Part shown: positions 1 through 10,142 of the stretch, piece by piece
Position numbering within the stretch: the stretch's first letter is position 1
How the letters are laid out: each line of letters begins with the position of its first letter
Assembly (NCBI RefSeq): GCF_036924715.1
Contig: NZ_JAZHSB010000001.1
Coordinates: 2,719,001-2,783,000, forward strand
Origin: Bradyrhizobium sp. AZCC 1721
GTDB lineage: Bacteria > Pseudomonadota > Alphaproteobacteria > Rhizobiales > Xanthobacteraceae
Length of the DNA stretch: 64,000 bases
Direction of reading: 5' to 3'
Program-made: the position numbers and the translations under genes
The notes under the pieces: model-generated
Seen by the model: the letters and a program-made list of their open reading frames with translations, nothing else
Databases searched by the model: none
Told to the model about the DNA's origin: nothing

Positions 1-198
1 TCGGTGGTCGGCACGTTGCTCGGCGTGCTGATTCAGGGCCTGATCCAGACCTACATCAATTTCGATGGAACCTTGTCGAGCTGGTGGACCAAGATCGTGA
101 CCGGTATGCTGCTTTTCGCTTTCATCGCCCTGCAGCAGGCCATGCTCGGCATCTCCCGCCGCGCCGGCCCCCGTAAGGCAGGAGTTCTCAAATCATGA
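1..198 (+). CDS. C-terminal end of sugar ABC transporter permease (partial)
   Basis: Frame 1 is open from the first base, so the 5' part lies outside the window; 65 residues remain. They contain a hydrophobic glycine-rich segment and a second membrane segment followed by a short basic tail, as at the C terminus of RbsC/YjfF-type (BPD_transp_2) permeases for ribose, galactose or galactofuranose. The stop overlaps the next start in an ATGA arrangement, so it is probably co-transcribed with the regulator and sugar-oxidation genes that follow. Assignment to the permease family is fairly safe; the substrate is inference from the neighbours. Confidence 0.75.
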   Translation, partial: SVVGTLLGVLIQGLIQTYINFDGTLSSWWTKIVTGMLLFAFIALQQAMLGISRRAGPRKAGVLKS

Positions 199-974
199 CC
201 TCCCGGCTTGTCGTCATCCCGACGCGGCGCGCGCATTCCAACCACGCCGAGGTCGCCCGCAGCATCGGCGTCGACATCATCGCCGGCCGCTACGCCGAAG
301 GCGTCCGCCTTCCGGGCGACGCCGAACTCACGGCGATGTTCGGCGTGTCCCGGCCGGTCTTGCGCGAGAGCGTCAAAACTTTGGTCGCGAAGGGGCTCCT
401 CACCACCAAGGCGCGGGTCGGCACCGTGGTGCGCGAGCGCGGCGCCTGGAACATGTTCGATGCCGACGTGCTGGCCTGGCATCTCGATGCCGGCATCGAC
501 CGGCGCTTCCTCAACGACCTCGCCGAAATCCGGCTTGCGGTTGAGCCGCGGGCGGCTGCGCTCGCCGCTAGCCGCCGCTCGGAAGCCGACATCGCCGAAC
601 TCAATCGGAGTATGGAGCGGATGCGGCGTGAGGCTTCCGACTCCGTCGGTTTTGCCGACGGCGATCTTGCCCTGCATCTGGCCGTCGCCAACGCGTCCGG
701 CAATCTGTTCATGCGCTCGATCGGCAACGTCATCGAGGCGGCGTTGCGCGCTTCGTTCCTGCTCAGCGCCCCGGTCGAAACGCAGGACCGCGAGACCGTG
801 CTGCTGTGGCATCAGCGCATCGTCGATGCGATCGCCAGCGGCGATGCCGAGGCAGCCGCCGCAGCCATGACCGAGGTGATCCACAACGGATTGCGCCGTC
901 ATGAGGACGTTTCGCCATCGTCCGGCGCCGCGCCTGCGGTCTCCGCAGCGGTCGAACCTGGAGAGCAATCATGA
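195..974 (+). CDS. FadR/GntR-family transcriptional regulator (FCD domain)
   Basis: A 259-residue regulator. Residues about 15-80 form the GntR winged helix (the stretch with LPGDAELTAMFGVSRPVLRE is the typical recognition helix region). Residues about 100-235 form an all-helical FCD ligand domain with the spaced Asp/His residues that bind metal in this family. It starts inside the stop of the permease gene and its own stop overlaps the next start, so it lies within the sugar operon and probably controls it in response to a sugar acid or lactone. The effector is not visible from sequence. Confidence 0.9.
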   Translation: MTSRLVVIPTRRAHSNHAEVARSIGVDIIAGRYAEGVRLPGDAELTAMFGVSRPVLRESVKTLVAKGLLTTKARVGTVVRERGAWNMFDADVLAWHLDAGIDRRFLNDLAEIRLAVEPRAAALAASRRSEADIAELNRSMERMRREASDSVGFADGDLALHLAVANASGNLFMRSIGNVIEAALRASFLLSAPVETQDRETVLLWHQRIVDAIASGDAEAAAAAMTEVIHNGLRRHEDVSPSSGAAPAVSAAVEPGEQS

Positions 975-1903
975 GCCCGCTTCGCGTCGCCATCGTCGGC
1001 TTCGGCAAGATCGCACGCGACCAGCATGTGCCGGCGATTGCTGCAACCGACGGCGTCGAGCTGGTTGCCGTCGCGAGCCGCAATGCCTCGCTTCCCGGCG
1101 TGCCGCATGCGGCGACGCTCGATGAACTCCTGCGCGACGGTCCGCCGATCGACGCAGTGGCGCTGTGCACACCGCCGCAGGTTCGCCACGCACAAGCGGC
1201 GACGGCGCTTGCCGCCGGCAAGCATGTGATGCTGGAAAAGCCGCCCGGCGCCACGGTGGCTGAGATCAATCCGCTCGTGACCGCCGCGAGGACCGCGCAA
1301 CGCACGCTGTTCGCCACGTGGCACTCGCGCTTCGCTCCGGCCGTCGAGCCTGCGCGGCAATTGCTGGCCGGGAGGAAGGTCACGGCTGTCAAAATTACCT
1401 GGAAGGAAGACGTGCGGGTCTGGCATCCCGGGCAGGCCTGGATCTTTGAGCCGGGCGGGCTCGGCGTGTTCGACCCCGGCATCAACGCGCTTTCGATCCT
1501 GACGCGTATTTTGCCGCAACCATTGTTCGTGACCTCGGCCGATCTCGCGTTCCCCGCCAATCGCGACGCGCCGATCGCCGCGACCCTTGCACTCAGTGAC
1601 GCACAGGGGCTGAAGATCATGGCCGAGTTCGACTTCCGCCAGACCGGTCCGCAAAGCTGGGACATTGATCTCGATACCGACGGCGGTCCGGTCACCCTTT
1701 CCATGGGCGGGGCGAGGTTGAGGGCAGGGGGCGTCGAGCTCGTCGATGCCGCTGAGGCCGAGTATGCCGGGCTCTATCACCGCTTTCGCGAACTCGCCGC
1801 AACCGGCGACAGCGACGTCGATCTTGCGCCGCTGCAACTCGTCGCCGACGCGTTCCTGCTGGGGCGCCGCCGCACGGTTGAGCCATTCGAGGACGAGACA
1901 TGA
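971..1903 (+). CDS. D-galactose / L-arabinose 1-dehydrogenase (Gfo/Idh/MocA family)
   Basis: A 310-residue oxidoreductase, the length of Pseudomonas galactose dehydrogenase and Azospirillum arabinose 1-dehydrogenase. The N-terminal Rossmann fold begins VAIVGFGKIARDQHVPAI; the family EKPP motif carrying the catalytic lysine is near residue 92. The C-terminal domain includes WKEDVRVWHPGQAW and FDPGINALSI. Known members oxidise the aldose at C1 to the lactone with NAD(P). The two following genes, an aldose 1-epimerase and a lactonase, are the steps before and after this reaction, which supports the call. Galactose versus arabinose cannot be decided here. Confidence 0.82.
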   Translation: MSPLRVAIVGFGKIARDQHVPAIAATDGVELVAVASRNASLPGVPHAATLDELLRDGPPIDAVALCTPPQVRHAQAATALAAGKHVMLEKPPGATVAEINPLVTAARTAQRTLFATWHSRFAPAVEPARQLLAGRKVTAVKITWKEDVRVWHPGQAWIFEPGGLGVFDPGINALSILTRILPQPLFVTSADLAFPANRDAPIAATLALSDAQGLKIMAEFDFRQTGPQSWDIDLDTDGGPVTLSMGGARLRAGGVELVDAAEAEYAGLYHRFRELAATGDSDVDLAPLQLVADAFLLGRRRTVEPFEDET

Positions 1904-3039
1904 ACACGCTGTCCGCCTCGCGCGTGGCGCGCTCCCGCTTCGGCGTCCTGCCTGACGGCAGCGAAGTCGAGCGCATTGTGTTGCAATGTGATGGCGGACT
2001 GGAAGCGCGCATCATCACCTATGGTGCAAGCCTGCAGGCCTTGCTGGTGCCGGATGTCGCCGGACGTCGCGACGACATCGTGCTTGGTCACGACGCCTTC
2101 GAGGGATATCTCGCCCGGCGGCAGTTCTTCGGCGCCACCGTCGGGCGTTACGCCAACCGTATCGCCGGCGCGCGCTTTGCGCTCGATGGCACTGAGGTGC
2201 AGCTCGCGGCCAACAACGGCCCCAATGCGTTGCATGGCGGGCTGGAGGGCTTCGATCGCCGCAACTGGCGGATTGCCGGGATCGAGGACGGAGACCGTCC
2301 GGCCGTGACGCTCGCCTACGCCAGCGCCGATGGCGAGGAGGGATATCCCGGCGCGCTCGATGTGGAGGTGACCTGGCGTCTCACCGGGCCGATGGAACTC
2401 TCGCTGGAGATGACGGCGCGGACCGATCGTCCCACCGTGGTCAATCTCACCAATCACAGCTTTTTCAATCTGGCGGGTGCGTGCTCCGGCCAGAACATTC
2501 TCGATCATCGCCTCACCGTGGCGGCGGACCATTTCCTTGCCATCGATGCCGGCGCGATCCCGCTGCCGGAGCCACCTTCCGCGGTGGACGGTACGCCGTT
2601 TGACTTCCGTACGGGTATCGAGATCGGCGCGAGGATCCGCAACGACCATCCGCAGCTCCGTGTTGGCCGCGGTTATGACCATAATTTCTGCCTCGCGCCG
2701 CCAAGTGGCGAGCCTCGCTTCGCCGCGCGGCTTGCAGCGCCAACATCCGGCCGCGTGCTCGAACTGTTCACCAACCAGCCCGGGCTACAAGTCTATTCCG
2801 GAAACTTTCTCGACGGCTCAACCGCTGGAAAAGGCGGCCGCCTGTATCGGCAGTCCGATGCCATCTGCCTCGAGCCGCACGCGTGGCCCGATACGCCCAA
2901 TCGGCCGGACTTCCCGACGGCACGGCTTTCGCCGGGCGAGGTCTATCGCCACTCCACGCTGTATCGCTTCATGCATGCGATCGGAGGCGCAATCGGGACA
3001 CAATCCGTGGTAGAGTTGCCCGGGGAGAGCGGGCGATGA
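1900..3039 (+). CDS. galM: Aldose 1-epimerase (galactose mutarotase)
   Basis: A 379-residue protein with the GalM/YeaD fold. The family residues are visible: the catalytic His in NLTNHSFFNLAG (about residue 190), GRGYDHNFCL (about 258) and the C-terminal catalytic Glu in CLEPHAWPDTPN (about 328). It converts alpha and beta anomers of the aldose, supplying the form used by the 1-dehydrogenase encoded immediately upstream. It overlaps both neighbours by 4 bases and so is part of a translationally coupled operon. Confidence 0.92.
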   Translation: MNTLSASRVARSRFGVLPDGSEVERIVLQCDGGLEARIITYGASLQALLVPDVAGRRDDIVLGHDAFEGYLARRQFFGATVGRYANRIAGARFALDGTEVQLAANNGPNALHGGLEGFDRRNWRIAGIEDGDRPAVTLAYASADGEEGYPGALDVEVTWRLTGPMELSLEMTARTDRPTVVNLTNHSFFNLAGACSGQNILDHRLTVAADHFLAIDAGAIPLPEPPSAVDGTPFDFRTGIEIGARIRNDHPQLRVGRGYDHNFCLAPPSGEPRFAARLAAPTSGRVLELFTNQPGLQVYSGNFLDGSTAGKGGRLYRQSDAICLEPHAWPDTPNRPDFPTARLSPGEVYRHSTLYRFMHAIGGAIGTQSVVELPGESGR

Positions 3040-3938
3040 TTGGCGGTTGCAAGAAGGAAGAGGTGCCGACGACCGTTCTCTGCAGCGAGCGGTGCCATCT
3101 TGGCGAGGGGCCGACCTACGACGTCGTCACCGATACCGCCTGGTGGTTCGATATCATCGGGCGCCGGCTGTTCGAGGCGCAGCTCGATACCGGGCGGACC
3201 ACCATCCATTCCCTCGGTGTGATGGCTAGCGCGCTTGGGCGGATCGACGTGCATCGGCAGTTGCTCGTCGCTGATGACGGTCTCTATGTCCGCGATACGA
3301 CGGAAGGACGGATGACGCTGTACCGCCCGCTGGAAGCCGACAATGCCGCGACGCGTTCGAACGATGCGCGGGTGCACCCGTCCGGCACCTTCTGGATGGG
3401 CACCATGGGCCGCCAGGCCGAGCGCGGACTGGGCGCCATCTATGCGCTGCACCGCGGCGAGCTATCGCGCCTTTATGATCACATCACGATTCCCAACGCG
3501 ATCTGCTTCGCGCCGGACGGAACCATCGGCTATTTCGCCGACACCGGGGAGAACGTGCTGTTCCGCGTCGAGCTCGATGCGGCGACCGGCCTGCCGCGCG
3601 GCACACCCGCCCCGTTGATCACCTGGCGAGGCGGCGGCGGCGTCGACGGCGCGGTGGTCGATGCCGACGGGTTGATCTGGAACGCGCGCTGGGGTGGCGG
3701 CTGCATCGACGTCTACAGCCCGCAAGGCGAGCATCTGCGCAGTCTCCGCGTTCCGGCACGGCAATCGAGTTGTCCCGCTTTTGTCGGCCGAGATTTTTCG
3801 CGCCTGCTCGTTACCTCGGCCTGGCAGGGAATGGGGGAGGACGCGAAACGCGCCGACCCCGATCATGGCCGCACCTTCCTGCTCGACGTTGCAGCGCGTG
3901 GCCGCCCTGAACCAGACGTCAAACTTGCAACGGATTGA
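3036..3938 (+). CDS. SMP-30/gluconolactonase family sugar lactonase
   Basis: Starts at the ATG overlapping the galM stop, giving 300 residues; in-frame codons further upstream lie inside galM. SMP-30 beta-propeller features are present: the metal-binding Glu in [26 protein letters not shown], the Asn in [11 protein letters not shown] and the Asp in [12 protein letters not shown]. Enzymes of this family open galactono- or arabinono-lactones, which fits the dehydrogenase two genes upstream. The N terminus has no export signal, so it should act in the cytoplasm. Confidence 0.88.
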   Translation: MIGGCKKEEVPTTVLCSERCHLGEGPTYDVVTDTAWWFDIIGRRLFEAQLDTGRTTIHSLGVMASALGRIDVHRQLLVADDGLYVRDTTEGRMTLYRPLEADNAATRSNDARVHPSGTFWMGTMGRQAERGLGAIYALHRGELSRLYDHITIPNAICFAPDGTIGYFADTGENVLFRVELDAATGLPRGTPAPLITWRGGGGVDGAVVDADGLIWNARWGGGCIDVYSPQGEHLRSLRVPARQSSCPAFVGRDFSRLLVTSAWQGMGEDAKRADPDHGRTFLLDVAARGRPEPDVKLATD

Positions 3939-4051
3939 TGGAGGAATACGAGGCGCGGCACAAACGCGCAGAGCGACAGAGTTTCGAGAACCGCAGCCAG
4001 CGGTCTGAAAATCCGGGAATCACAGATCCTCGGCGATCAAGGGAGAGAAGC

Positions 4052-5125
4052 ATGATTAGTCTGAAAACCACATTGTCGGCCTTGGCGCTGGCAGCGACCA
4101 TGGCGACGACGGCGGTGACCGGCGCGTTCGCCCAAAGCAAGGGGACGGTCGGCATCGCGATGCCGACCAAATCGTCGGCGCGCTGGATCGACGACGGCAA
4201 CAACATCGTCAAGATCCTGAAGGAGCGCGGCTACGGCACCGACCTGCAATATGCCGAGGACGACATTCCGAACCAGCTCTCGCAGGTCGAAAACATGGTG
4301 ACCAAGGGCGCCAAGGTGCTGGTGATCGCGGCGATCGACGGCACCACACTATCCGACGTGTTGAAGCAGGCCAAGGCCAAGGGGATCATCGTGATCGCCT
4401 ATGACCGGTTGATCCGCGACACGCCCAATGTCGACTACTATGCCACCTTCGACAACTTCCAGGTCGGCGTGCTGCAGGCCCAATCGATCGAGCAGAAGCT
4501 GGGCTTGAAGGAAGGCAAGGGGCCCTTCAACATCGAACTGTTCGGCGGCTCGCCGGACGACAACAACGCCTACTTCTTCTACAACGGCTCGATGTCGGTG
4601 CTGCAGCCCTATATCGACAACGGCAAGCTGGTGATTGGCAGCGGCCAGAAGGGCATGGACAAGGTCTCGACCTTGCGCTGGGACGGCGCCACCGCCCAGG
4701 CACGGATGGACAACCTGCTGAGCGCGTTCTACGGCCGCAAACGGGTCGATGCGGTGCTCTCGCCCTATGACGGCCTTTCCATCGGCATTCTCTCTTCGCT
4801 GAAGGGCGTCGGCTACGGCAGCGGCAACATGCCGATGCCGATCGTCAGTGGCCAGGATGCCGAGGTGCCGTCGATCAAATCGATGCTGAGCGGCGAGCAG
4901 TATTCGACCATCTTCAAGGACACCCGCGATCTCGCCCGAGTCACCGCCGACATGGTGGACGCAGCCCTCAGCGGCAAGGAAGTCACCGTCAACGATACCA
5001 AGACCTACAACAACGGCGTCAAGGTGGTACCGTCCTATCTCCTGAAGCCCGTCGTCGTCGACAAGAGCAACTGGGAGAAGGTGCTGATCGACAGTGGCTA
5101 TTACAAGAAGTCACAGATCGACTGA
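4052..5125 (+). CDS. chvE: Periplasmic multiple-sugar-binding protein ChvE
   Basis: 357 residues from the ATG preceded by GGGAGAGAAGC; this start gives a clean signal peptide ending near VTGAFAQ, while an in-frame ATG at 3935 would place a highly charged stretch ahead of it. The mature protein is a Peripla_BP_4 sugar-binding protein with [16 protein letters not shown] at its start, typical of ChvE/MmsA proteins that bind galactose, arabinose, glucose or xylose. It heads the importer formed with the two downstream genes. In Agrobacterium, ChvE also signals to VirA; nothing here shows that role. Confidence 0.92.
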   Translation: MISLKTTLSALALAATMATTAVTGAFAQSKGTVGIAMPTKSSARWIDDGNNIVKILKERGYGTDLQYAEDDIPNQLSQVENMVTKGAKVLVIAAIDGTTLSDVLKQAKAKGIIVIAYDRLIRDTPNVDYYATFDNFQVGVLQAQSIEQKLGLKEGKGPFNIELFGGSPDDNNAYFFYNGSMSVLQPYIDNGKLVIGSGQKGMDKVSTLRWDGATAQARMDNLLSAFYGRKRVDAVLSPYDGLSIGILSSLKGVGYGSGNMPMPIVSGQDAEVPSIKSMLSGEQYSTIFKDTRDLARVTADMVDAALSGKEVTVNDTKTYNNGVKVVPSYLLKPVVVDKSNWEKVLIDSGYYKKSQID

Positions 5126-5132
5126 GCAGGAC

Positions 5133-5160
5133 GGCGGCGCCGGCGATAACCGGCGTCGCC
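5133..5160 (+). terminator. Hairpin between chvE and gguA
   Basis: An 11-bp stem (arms 5133-5143 and 5150-5160, one G-U pair) with a 6-base loop lies 8 bases after the chvE stop. There is no U-tract, so it is more likely an mRNA-stabilising or attenuating hairpin that keeps binding-protein expression above that of the ATPase and permease than a full terminator. Confidence 0.5.
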
Positions 5161-5209
5161 ACTTGCCTGTCTGTGCGGCGGGCAGAGAGATAAAGGATAT
5201 GATGGCGCG

Positions 5210-6775
5210 ATGACCGCAATTCTGGAAATGCGCGGTGTGAGCAAGAGCTTTGCCGGCGTGCAGGCACTGCGCGACGTCAATTTCACGGTGGAGGCGGGGC
5301 AGATCCATGCGCTGGTCGGCGAGAACGGCGCCGGCAAGTCGACCCTGATGAAGGTCCTCAGCGGCGTCTATCCCCACGGCGATTACGAAGGCAGCATCAT
5401 ATTCGACGGCGAGGAGCGGCGCTTTCGCGACGTCAATGATTCCGAGGCTCTCGGCATCATCATCATCATCCATCAGGAGCTGGCGCTGATTCCGCTGATG
5501 TCGATCGCGGAGAACATCTTCCTGTCGCATCCGCCCTCGCGTCTCGGCGTGATCGACCGCGACACGGTTTACCGCCGCACTCAGGAACTGCTGGCCCAGG
5601 TCGGCCTCACAGACTTGCCCGATACGCTGGTGACGGACCTCGGTGTCGGCAAGCAGCAACTGGTGGAGATCGCCAAGGCTTTGTCCAAGAGGGTACGATT
5701 GCTGATCCTCGACGAGCCGACCGCCAGCCTGAACGAGAACGATAGCGCTGCATTGCTGGACCGGCTGCTTGCCTTCCGCGCCCAGGGCATCGCCTCGATC
5801 CTGATCTCGCACAAATTATCGGAGGTCGCCCGCGTCGCTGACCGGATCACGGTGCTGCGCGACGGCCGCACCGTCGACAGCATCGATTGCCGGGCCGAGC
5901 CGGTGGAAGAGGACCGGATCATCAGAAGCATGGTCAATCGCGACCTTGCGCATCGCTTTCCGCAACGCAGCGCAACCATCGGCGCACCGGTCTTCGCCGT
6001 GCAGGACTGGACGGTGCATCACCCGTTGCACAGAGATCGCCGGGTTATCAAGGGCGTCGATTTCGAAGTCCGGCGCGGCGAGGTGGTTGGAATCGCCGGG
6101 CTGATGGGCGCCGGCCGTACCGAATTCGCCATGAGCCTGTTCGGTCGCGCCTGGGGGGAGCGGATCAGCGGGCGTATCTGGCTCGACGGAAGGGAGGTCA
6201 ACCTGACGAGCGTGGCGGCGGCGATCGACGCTGGCCTTGCTTACGTCACCGAGGATCGCAAGGAGCTCGGCCTGATCCTGGATGCCGACGTCCGCAAGAA
6301 CATCACGCTGGCGAGCCTTGGCCGCGTGGCGCGGCAGGGCAGGATCGATGACATGTCCGAGCTGCGTGTCGCGAGCGAGTACCGCAACCGGATGCGGATT
6401 CGCTGTTCCGACGTCTATCAGGAGACCGGCCAGCTCTCCGGCGGCAATCAGCAGAAGGTGGTGTTGTCGAAATGGCTGATGACCGATCCGAAAGTATTAA
6501 TCCTCGACGAGCCTACGCGCGGCATCGATGTCGGGGCAAAATACGAAATCTATTGTATCATCAACGAGCTTGCCGAGGCAGGCAAGGGCGTGGTGATGAT
6601 CTCGTCGGAAATGCCGGAACTGCTCGGGGTTTGCGACCGCATCTGCGTGATGAATGACGGCGCTTTGGTCGGAGAATTCGCCGCCGCCGAGGCCACCCAG
6701 GAAAGGATCATGCGCGCCATCATGCGCAACAAGGAAATGCACAAGAAAGTACTTCAGGGAGATTTGCGGCCATGA
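5210..6775 (+). CDS. gguA: Multiple sugar ABC transporter ATP-binding protein GguA
   Basis: 521 residues with two fused ABC domains, as in MglA/GguA. Domain 1 has Walker A GENGAGKSTL, a degenerate signature around LGVGKQQLVEIAKAL and Walker B LLILDEPTASL. Domain 2 has the characteristic degenerate Walker A GLMGAGRTEF, signature LSGGNQQKVVLSKWL and Walker B VLILDEPTRGID. It powers sugar uptake with ChvE and GguB. The ribosome site is weak (AAGGA about 12 bases upstream). The stop overlaps the gguB start. Confidence 0.94.
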   Translation: MTAILEMRGVSKSFAGVQALRDVNFTVEAGQIHALVGENGAGKSTLMKVLSGVYPHGDYEGSIIFDGEERRFRDVNDSEALGIIIIIHQELALIPLMSIAENIFLSHPPSRLGVIDRDTVYRRTQELLAQVGLTDLPDTLVTDLGVGKQQLVEIAKALSKRVRLLILDEPTASLNENDSAALLDRLLAFRAQGIASILISHKLSEVARVADRITVLRDGRTVDSIDCRAEPVEEDRIIRSMVNRDLAHRFPQRSATIGAPVFAVQDWTVHHPLHRDRRVIKGVDFEVRRGEVVGIAGLMGAGRTEFAMSLFGRAWGERISGRIWLDGREVNLTSVAAAIDAGLAYVTEDRKELGLILDADVRKNITLASLGRVARQGRIDDMSELRVASEYRNRMRIRCSDVYQETGQLSGGNQQKVVLSKWLMTDPKVLILDEPTRGIDVGAKYEIYCIINELAEAGKGVVMISSEMPELLGVCDRICVMNDGALVGEFAAAEATQERIMRAIMRNKEMHKKVLQGDLRP

Positions 6776-7953
6776 CCGACAAGACGGTTGCGCTGCCCGG
6801 GCACGCCGGCTTCATCAAGAACAATTTGCGCAACTACGGCATGCTGCTGTCGCTGTTTGCGATCATGTTGTTTTTCCAGGTCATGACCGACGGCACGCTG
6901 CTGCAGCCGCTGAACCTGACCAATCTGGTGCTGCAGAACAGCTACATCGTGATCATGGCGCTCGGCATGCTGCTGATCATCGTCACCGGCCACATCGACC
7001 TGTCGGTCGGCTCGGTGGCGGGCTTTGTCGGCGCCGTCGCAGCCGTGCTGATGGTGCGCTATCACATTGCCTATCCGCTGGCCTTCATCGCCTGCCTGCT
7101 GGTGGGCGCCCTGATCGGCGCTGCGCAAGGCTATTGGGTTGCCTATTTCAAGATCCCGTCCTTTATCGTGACGCTGGCCGGCATGCTGGTGTTCAAGGGG
7201 CTTGCGCTTGCCATCCTGGCGGGTCAGTCGGTCGGGCCATTTCCGCCGACTTTCCAGAAGCTGTCCTCGGGCTTCATCCCGGAACTGTTTCCCGGCGCCG
7301 GCACGCTTTATCCGACGTCACTCTTGATCGGTGCGGTATTGGCGGTGGCGCTGGTCTATACCAGTGCCAAGAGCCGGGCGCGGCAGGCCTCGCATGGCAT
7401 CGAGGTCGAGCCGTTTGGTTTCTTCGTCGCCAAGAGCGCAGTGCTGTTCGCCGTGATCGTGTTCTTCGCGGGCCTGATCGCCTCGCATCGCGGCCTGCCC
7501 AATGTACTGGTGATCATGACGGCGCTGATCGCGCTCTATGGCTTCGTCACCACCCGCACCGTGATCGGCCGCCACATCTATGCGATCGGCGGCAACGCCA
7601 GGGCCGCCAGCCTGTCCGGCATCAAGACCGAACGGCTGACGTTCCTGACCTTCGTCAATATGGGCGTGCTGGCGGCTCTCGCCGGTCTCGTGTTCGCCGC
7701 GCGGCTTAATACCGCGACGCCGAAGGCCGGCGCCGGCTTCGAGCTCGACGTCATCGCCGCCTGTTTCATCGGCGGCGCGTCCGCCTATGGCGGCGTCGGC
7801 AAGGTCGGCGGCGCCGTGATCGGCGCCATGATCATGGGCGTCATGAACAACGGCATGTCGATCCTCGGCATCGGCATCGACTACCAGCAGGTGATCAAGG
7901 GCCTGGTGCTGCTCGGCGCGGTCTGCCTGGACGTCTACAACCAGCGACGATAG
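6772..7953 (+). CDS. gguB: Multiple sugar ABC transporter permease GguB
   Basis: A 393-residue BPD_transp_2 membrane protein with about 10 hydrophobic segments. The conserved GHIDLSVGSVAGF motif (about residue 77) and the C-terminal GGASAYGGVGKVGGAVIGA loop are typical of MglC/GguB permeases; the central insertion with NVLVIMTALIALYGF is typical of the longer MmsB/GguB group. It forms the channel for the ChvE system. Translation is coupled to gguA by an ATGA overlap. Confidence 0.94.
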   Translation: MTDKTVALPGHAGFIKNNLRNYGMLLSLFAIMLFFQVMTDGTLLQPLNLTNLVLQNSYIVIMALGMLLIIVTGHIDLSVGSVAGFVGAVAAVLMVRYHIAYPLAFIACLLVGALIGAAQGYWVAYFKIPSFIVTLAGMLVFKGLALAILAGQSVGPFPPTFQKLSSGFIPELFPGAGTLYPTSLLIGAVLAVALVYTSAKSRARQASHGIEVEPFGFFVAKSAVLFAVIVFFAGLIASHRGLPNVLVIMTALIALYGFVTTRTVIGRHIYAIGGNARAASLSGIKTERLTFLTFVNMGVLAALAGLVFAARLNTATPKAGAGFELDVIAACFIGGASAYGGVGKVGGAVIGAMIMGVMNNGMSILGIGIDYQQVIKGLVLLGAVCLDVYNQRR

Positions 7954-7963
7954 GGCGTTGCGG

Positions 7964-8914
7964 CTACGCGGCCGCGAGCTCCCGCTTCGCGAACTCGCTG
8001 GTTTTGAGACGCGCGACGAGTGCCGCCACTTCCTCGGTCTCGGCGGGCGTCAGGTCCGTCAGTGGCGAACGCACATGGCCGCTGTCACGGTCGATCACCC
8101 TCATCCCCGCCTTGATGATCGAGACAGCGTAGCCGCGTTTGCGATTGCGGATCGCGATCAAGGGGAGGATGAAATCGCGCAGCCCTGCCTGCACCGTCTC
8201 GCGGTCGCGGCGGCGCACGGCCGCGTAGAACTTGGTCGAGAACTCCGGGACGAAGTTGAATACCGCGGAGGAATAAGTGGTTACGCCCATTTCCAGATAG
8301 GGCAGTGCAAAAGTCTCGGCCGTCGGCAATCCGCCGATATACGTTAGCCGGTCGCCCAGGCGCAGGTGGATGCGGGTCATCAGCTCGATGTCGCCGATGC
8401 CATCTTTGTAGCCGACCAGGTTGGGGCAGCGCTGGCACAGTCTCTCGAGTGTATCCTCGTTCAGGATCGCATTATCGCGGTTGTAGACGATGACACCGAG
8501 CTTGGTCGCGTTGCACACCGCTTCGACATGGGCCGCCAGTCCTTCCTGTTCCGAAAAGACCAGATAAGGCGGCAGCAGCAGCAAGCCGTCGGCGCCGGCC
8601 GCCTCGACCCCAATGGCAAGTTGCGTCGCCACCGCGGTGCCATGGCCGATCCCGGCGAGCACCGGCACGCGTCCCTTGGTCTCGTCCACAGCCGTGGCCA
8701 CGACCTTCGCGACCTCGGCCGGGCTCAGCGAGAAGAATTCGCCGGTGCCGCCGGCGGCAAACAGGCCCGCTACCTCATACCCGCACAGCCAGTCGAGATT
8801 GGAGCGGTAGCGGGTCTCGTTGAACGTGTTGTCGGGCCGAAATGGTGTGACGGGGAACGACAGCAGGCCATCGCCGATTCGGCTGGCCATCTCCTCGGGG
8901 GTCATCTTGCTCAT
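7964..8914 (-). CDS. kdgD: 5-dehydro-4-deoxyglucarate dehydratase-like enzyme (DapA/NAL superfamily)
   Basis: The ATG at 8914 is preceded by AAGGACCAG and gives 316 residues, near the family norm; a longer in-frame extension is not needed. It is a TIM-barrel of the DHDPS family with the KdgD-type [10 protein letters not shown] motif, the Tyr of VIVYNRDNA and the Schiff-base Lys in [10 protein letters not shown] (about residue 190). KdgD removes water and CO2 from 5-keto-4-deoxyglucarate to give 2-oxoglutarate semialdehyde. Related enzymes dehydrate 2-keto-3-deoxy-arabonate, which would suit the nearby arabinose/galactose dehydrogenase. It converges on gguB with a 10-base gap. Confidence 0.83.
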   Translation of the reverse strand: MSKMTPEEMASRIGDGLLSFPVTPFRPDNTFNETRYRSNLDWLCGYEVAGLFAAGGTGEFFSLSPAEVAKVVATAVDETKGRVPVLAGIGHGTAVATQLAIGVEAAGADGLLLLPPYLVFSEQEGLAAHVEAVCNATKLGVIVYNRDNAILNEDTLERLCQRCPNLVGYKDGIGDIELMTRIHLRLGDRLTYIGGLPTAETFALPYLEMGVTTYSSAVFNFVPEFSTKFYAAVRRRDRETVQAGLRDFILPLIAIRNRKRGYAVSIIKAGMRVIDRDSGHVRSPLTDLTPAETEEVAALVARLKTSEFAKRELAAA

Positions 8915-8978
8915 GCTCTGGTCCTTCAGCGGCTTACGCCAAAGGATTAATGCAAGATGCCCACGGACGGAGACCCAA

Positions 8979-9905
8979 TCACTGTATCGATCGATCCATT
9001 GATTGGATCGAGCCGGGTTGGCCGGCAAGGTCTCGGGCAATGCCGGCAATGACGGGGAGAAGCGGGTTGTCATTGTCGCCGCGCCGGACAAAGAACAATT
9101 CGGCCGGCCGCTGCCACTGCATCAGGACGGGCCGCAGCACGACGCCGCTGAAGCGCAGATTCGCCGCGGTCTCGGGGACTAACGCCACGCCGACACCCGA
9201 ATGCACCATGGCAAGGATCGAATGGATCTGCGCAAGATGCTGCGCGTAATTCGGCACTAGATTTGCGCGTGAGAACAGCTCGACCAGGAGATCGTGGAAA
9301 TAGCGGGCTTCATAGGGCTCGTACATGATGAAGGGCTCGCTTGCGAGATCCTCCAGACGTGGCTCGTCCGCCTGAGCCAGCGGATGGTCGCTCGGCAGTG
9401 CCGCAACCAGCGGTTCCGCTGTCACGCGGAAGGCGTCAAGACCACCGCGCGGTATCGGCGGGCGGAGCAGGCCGATATCGATCTCGCCGGAATCGAGCCG
9501 CTTGAGTTGGTCGCTGGAGACCATTTCCTTCAGCGATATCTCGATATCGGGAAGTTCACGCCGGCAGGCCGCGACCAGCGCCGGCACGTAGCTGTAGGCG
9601 GATGTGGCCGTGAAGCCGATATTGATCGATCCGGCCTTGCCGCTTGCCATCCGCCGGGCCAGCACGGCCGCGCTGTCCGCCAGCTTGAGGAGCTGCCGCG
9701 CATCGATCAGAAAACGCTGGCCCGCCGGCGTCAGCCGGACGGCGCGGTTGCTGCGCTCTAGTAGCGTCACATCGAGGACGCGTTCGAGAATCTGGATCTG
9801 TCGGCTGAGCGGCGGCTGCGTCATGTTCAGCCGCTGCGCCGCGCGCCCGAAATGCAGTTCTTCCGCAACTGCAACAAAGCAGCGCAACTGGCTCAGCTCA
9901 AACAT
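8979..9905 (-). CDS. LysR-family transcriptional regulator
   Basis: 308 residues. Residues 1-60 are the LysR winged helix ([24 protein letters not shown], then [13 protein letters not shown]). The remainder is the periplasmic-binding-protein-like effector domain starting [19 protein letters not shown]. It lies 64 bases upstream of and in the same direction as the KdgD-like gene and is divergent from the tct transporter genes, so either could be its target. The acidic-substrate transporter is the usual divergent partner for such regulators; this is inference. Confidence 0.9.
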   Translation of the reverse strand: MFELSQLRCFVAVAEELHFGRAAQRLNMTQPPLSRQIQILERVLDVTLLERSNRAVRLTPAGQRFLIDARQLLKLADSAAVLARRMASGKAGSINIGFTATSAYSYVPALVAACRRELPDIEISLKEMVSSDQLKRLDSGEIDIGLLRPPIPRGGLDAFRVTAEPLVAALPSDHPLAQADEPRLEDLASEPFIMYEPYEARYFHDLLVELFSRANLVPNYAQHLAQIHSILAMVHSGVGVALVPETAANLRFSGVVLRPVLMQWQRPAELFFVRRGDNDNPLLPVIAGIARDLAGQPGSIQSMDRSIQ

Positions 9906-10142
9906 GAAATCTGTATCTTCAACCTGAGACGAAGGGCCGGTGACCGGCCGGATGTCCGACTTCTACCGGCTGATGCGCGGCCGATCCATCCAAAAAAGGT
10001 ATCGACCTATCCGCAGACTAATTCATAGGCCACCCTGCCCATGACCTATCATTCCTCCCCAACGCTGCCTCGAAGGTCTGCAGCCTGCCGGTGAAAACGG
10101 CGGGATCGCGCGGAATTGCGCTTTGAAACGGAGGAACGACCG
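9906..10142. promoter_or_regulatory. Divergent control region, lysR / tctC
   Basis: This 237-base region separates the LysR gene from tctC. GACCTATC occurs at 10004-10011 and again at 10043-10050 in the same direction, with the inverted half ATAGG at 10025-10029 between them. Such dyads around a divergent start are what a LysR operator looks like, but the spacing is not the classical T-N11-A, so the assignment is tentative. tctC has a clear ribosome site, GGAGG at 10130-10134. Confidence 0.35.

Noticed and set aside
3935..4051. Upstream in-frame ATG for chvE overlapping the lactonase stop
   Set aside because: The extra 39 residues are highly charged and would bury the signal peptide; ATG 4052 has a good ribosome site.
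8366..8950. Plus-strand open frame opposite the KdgD-like gene
   Set aside because: Antisense shadow; the minus-strand reading has the Schiff-base lysine and family motifs.
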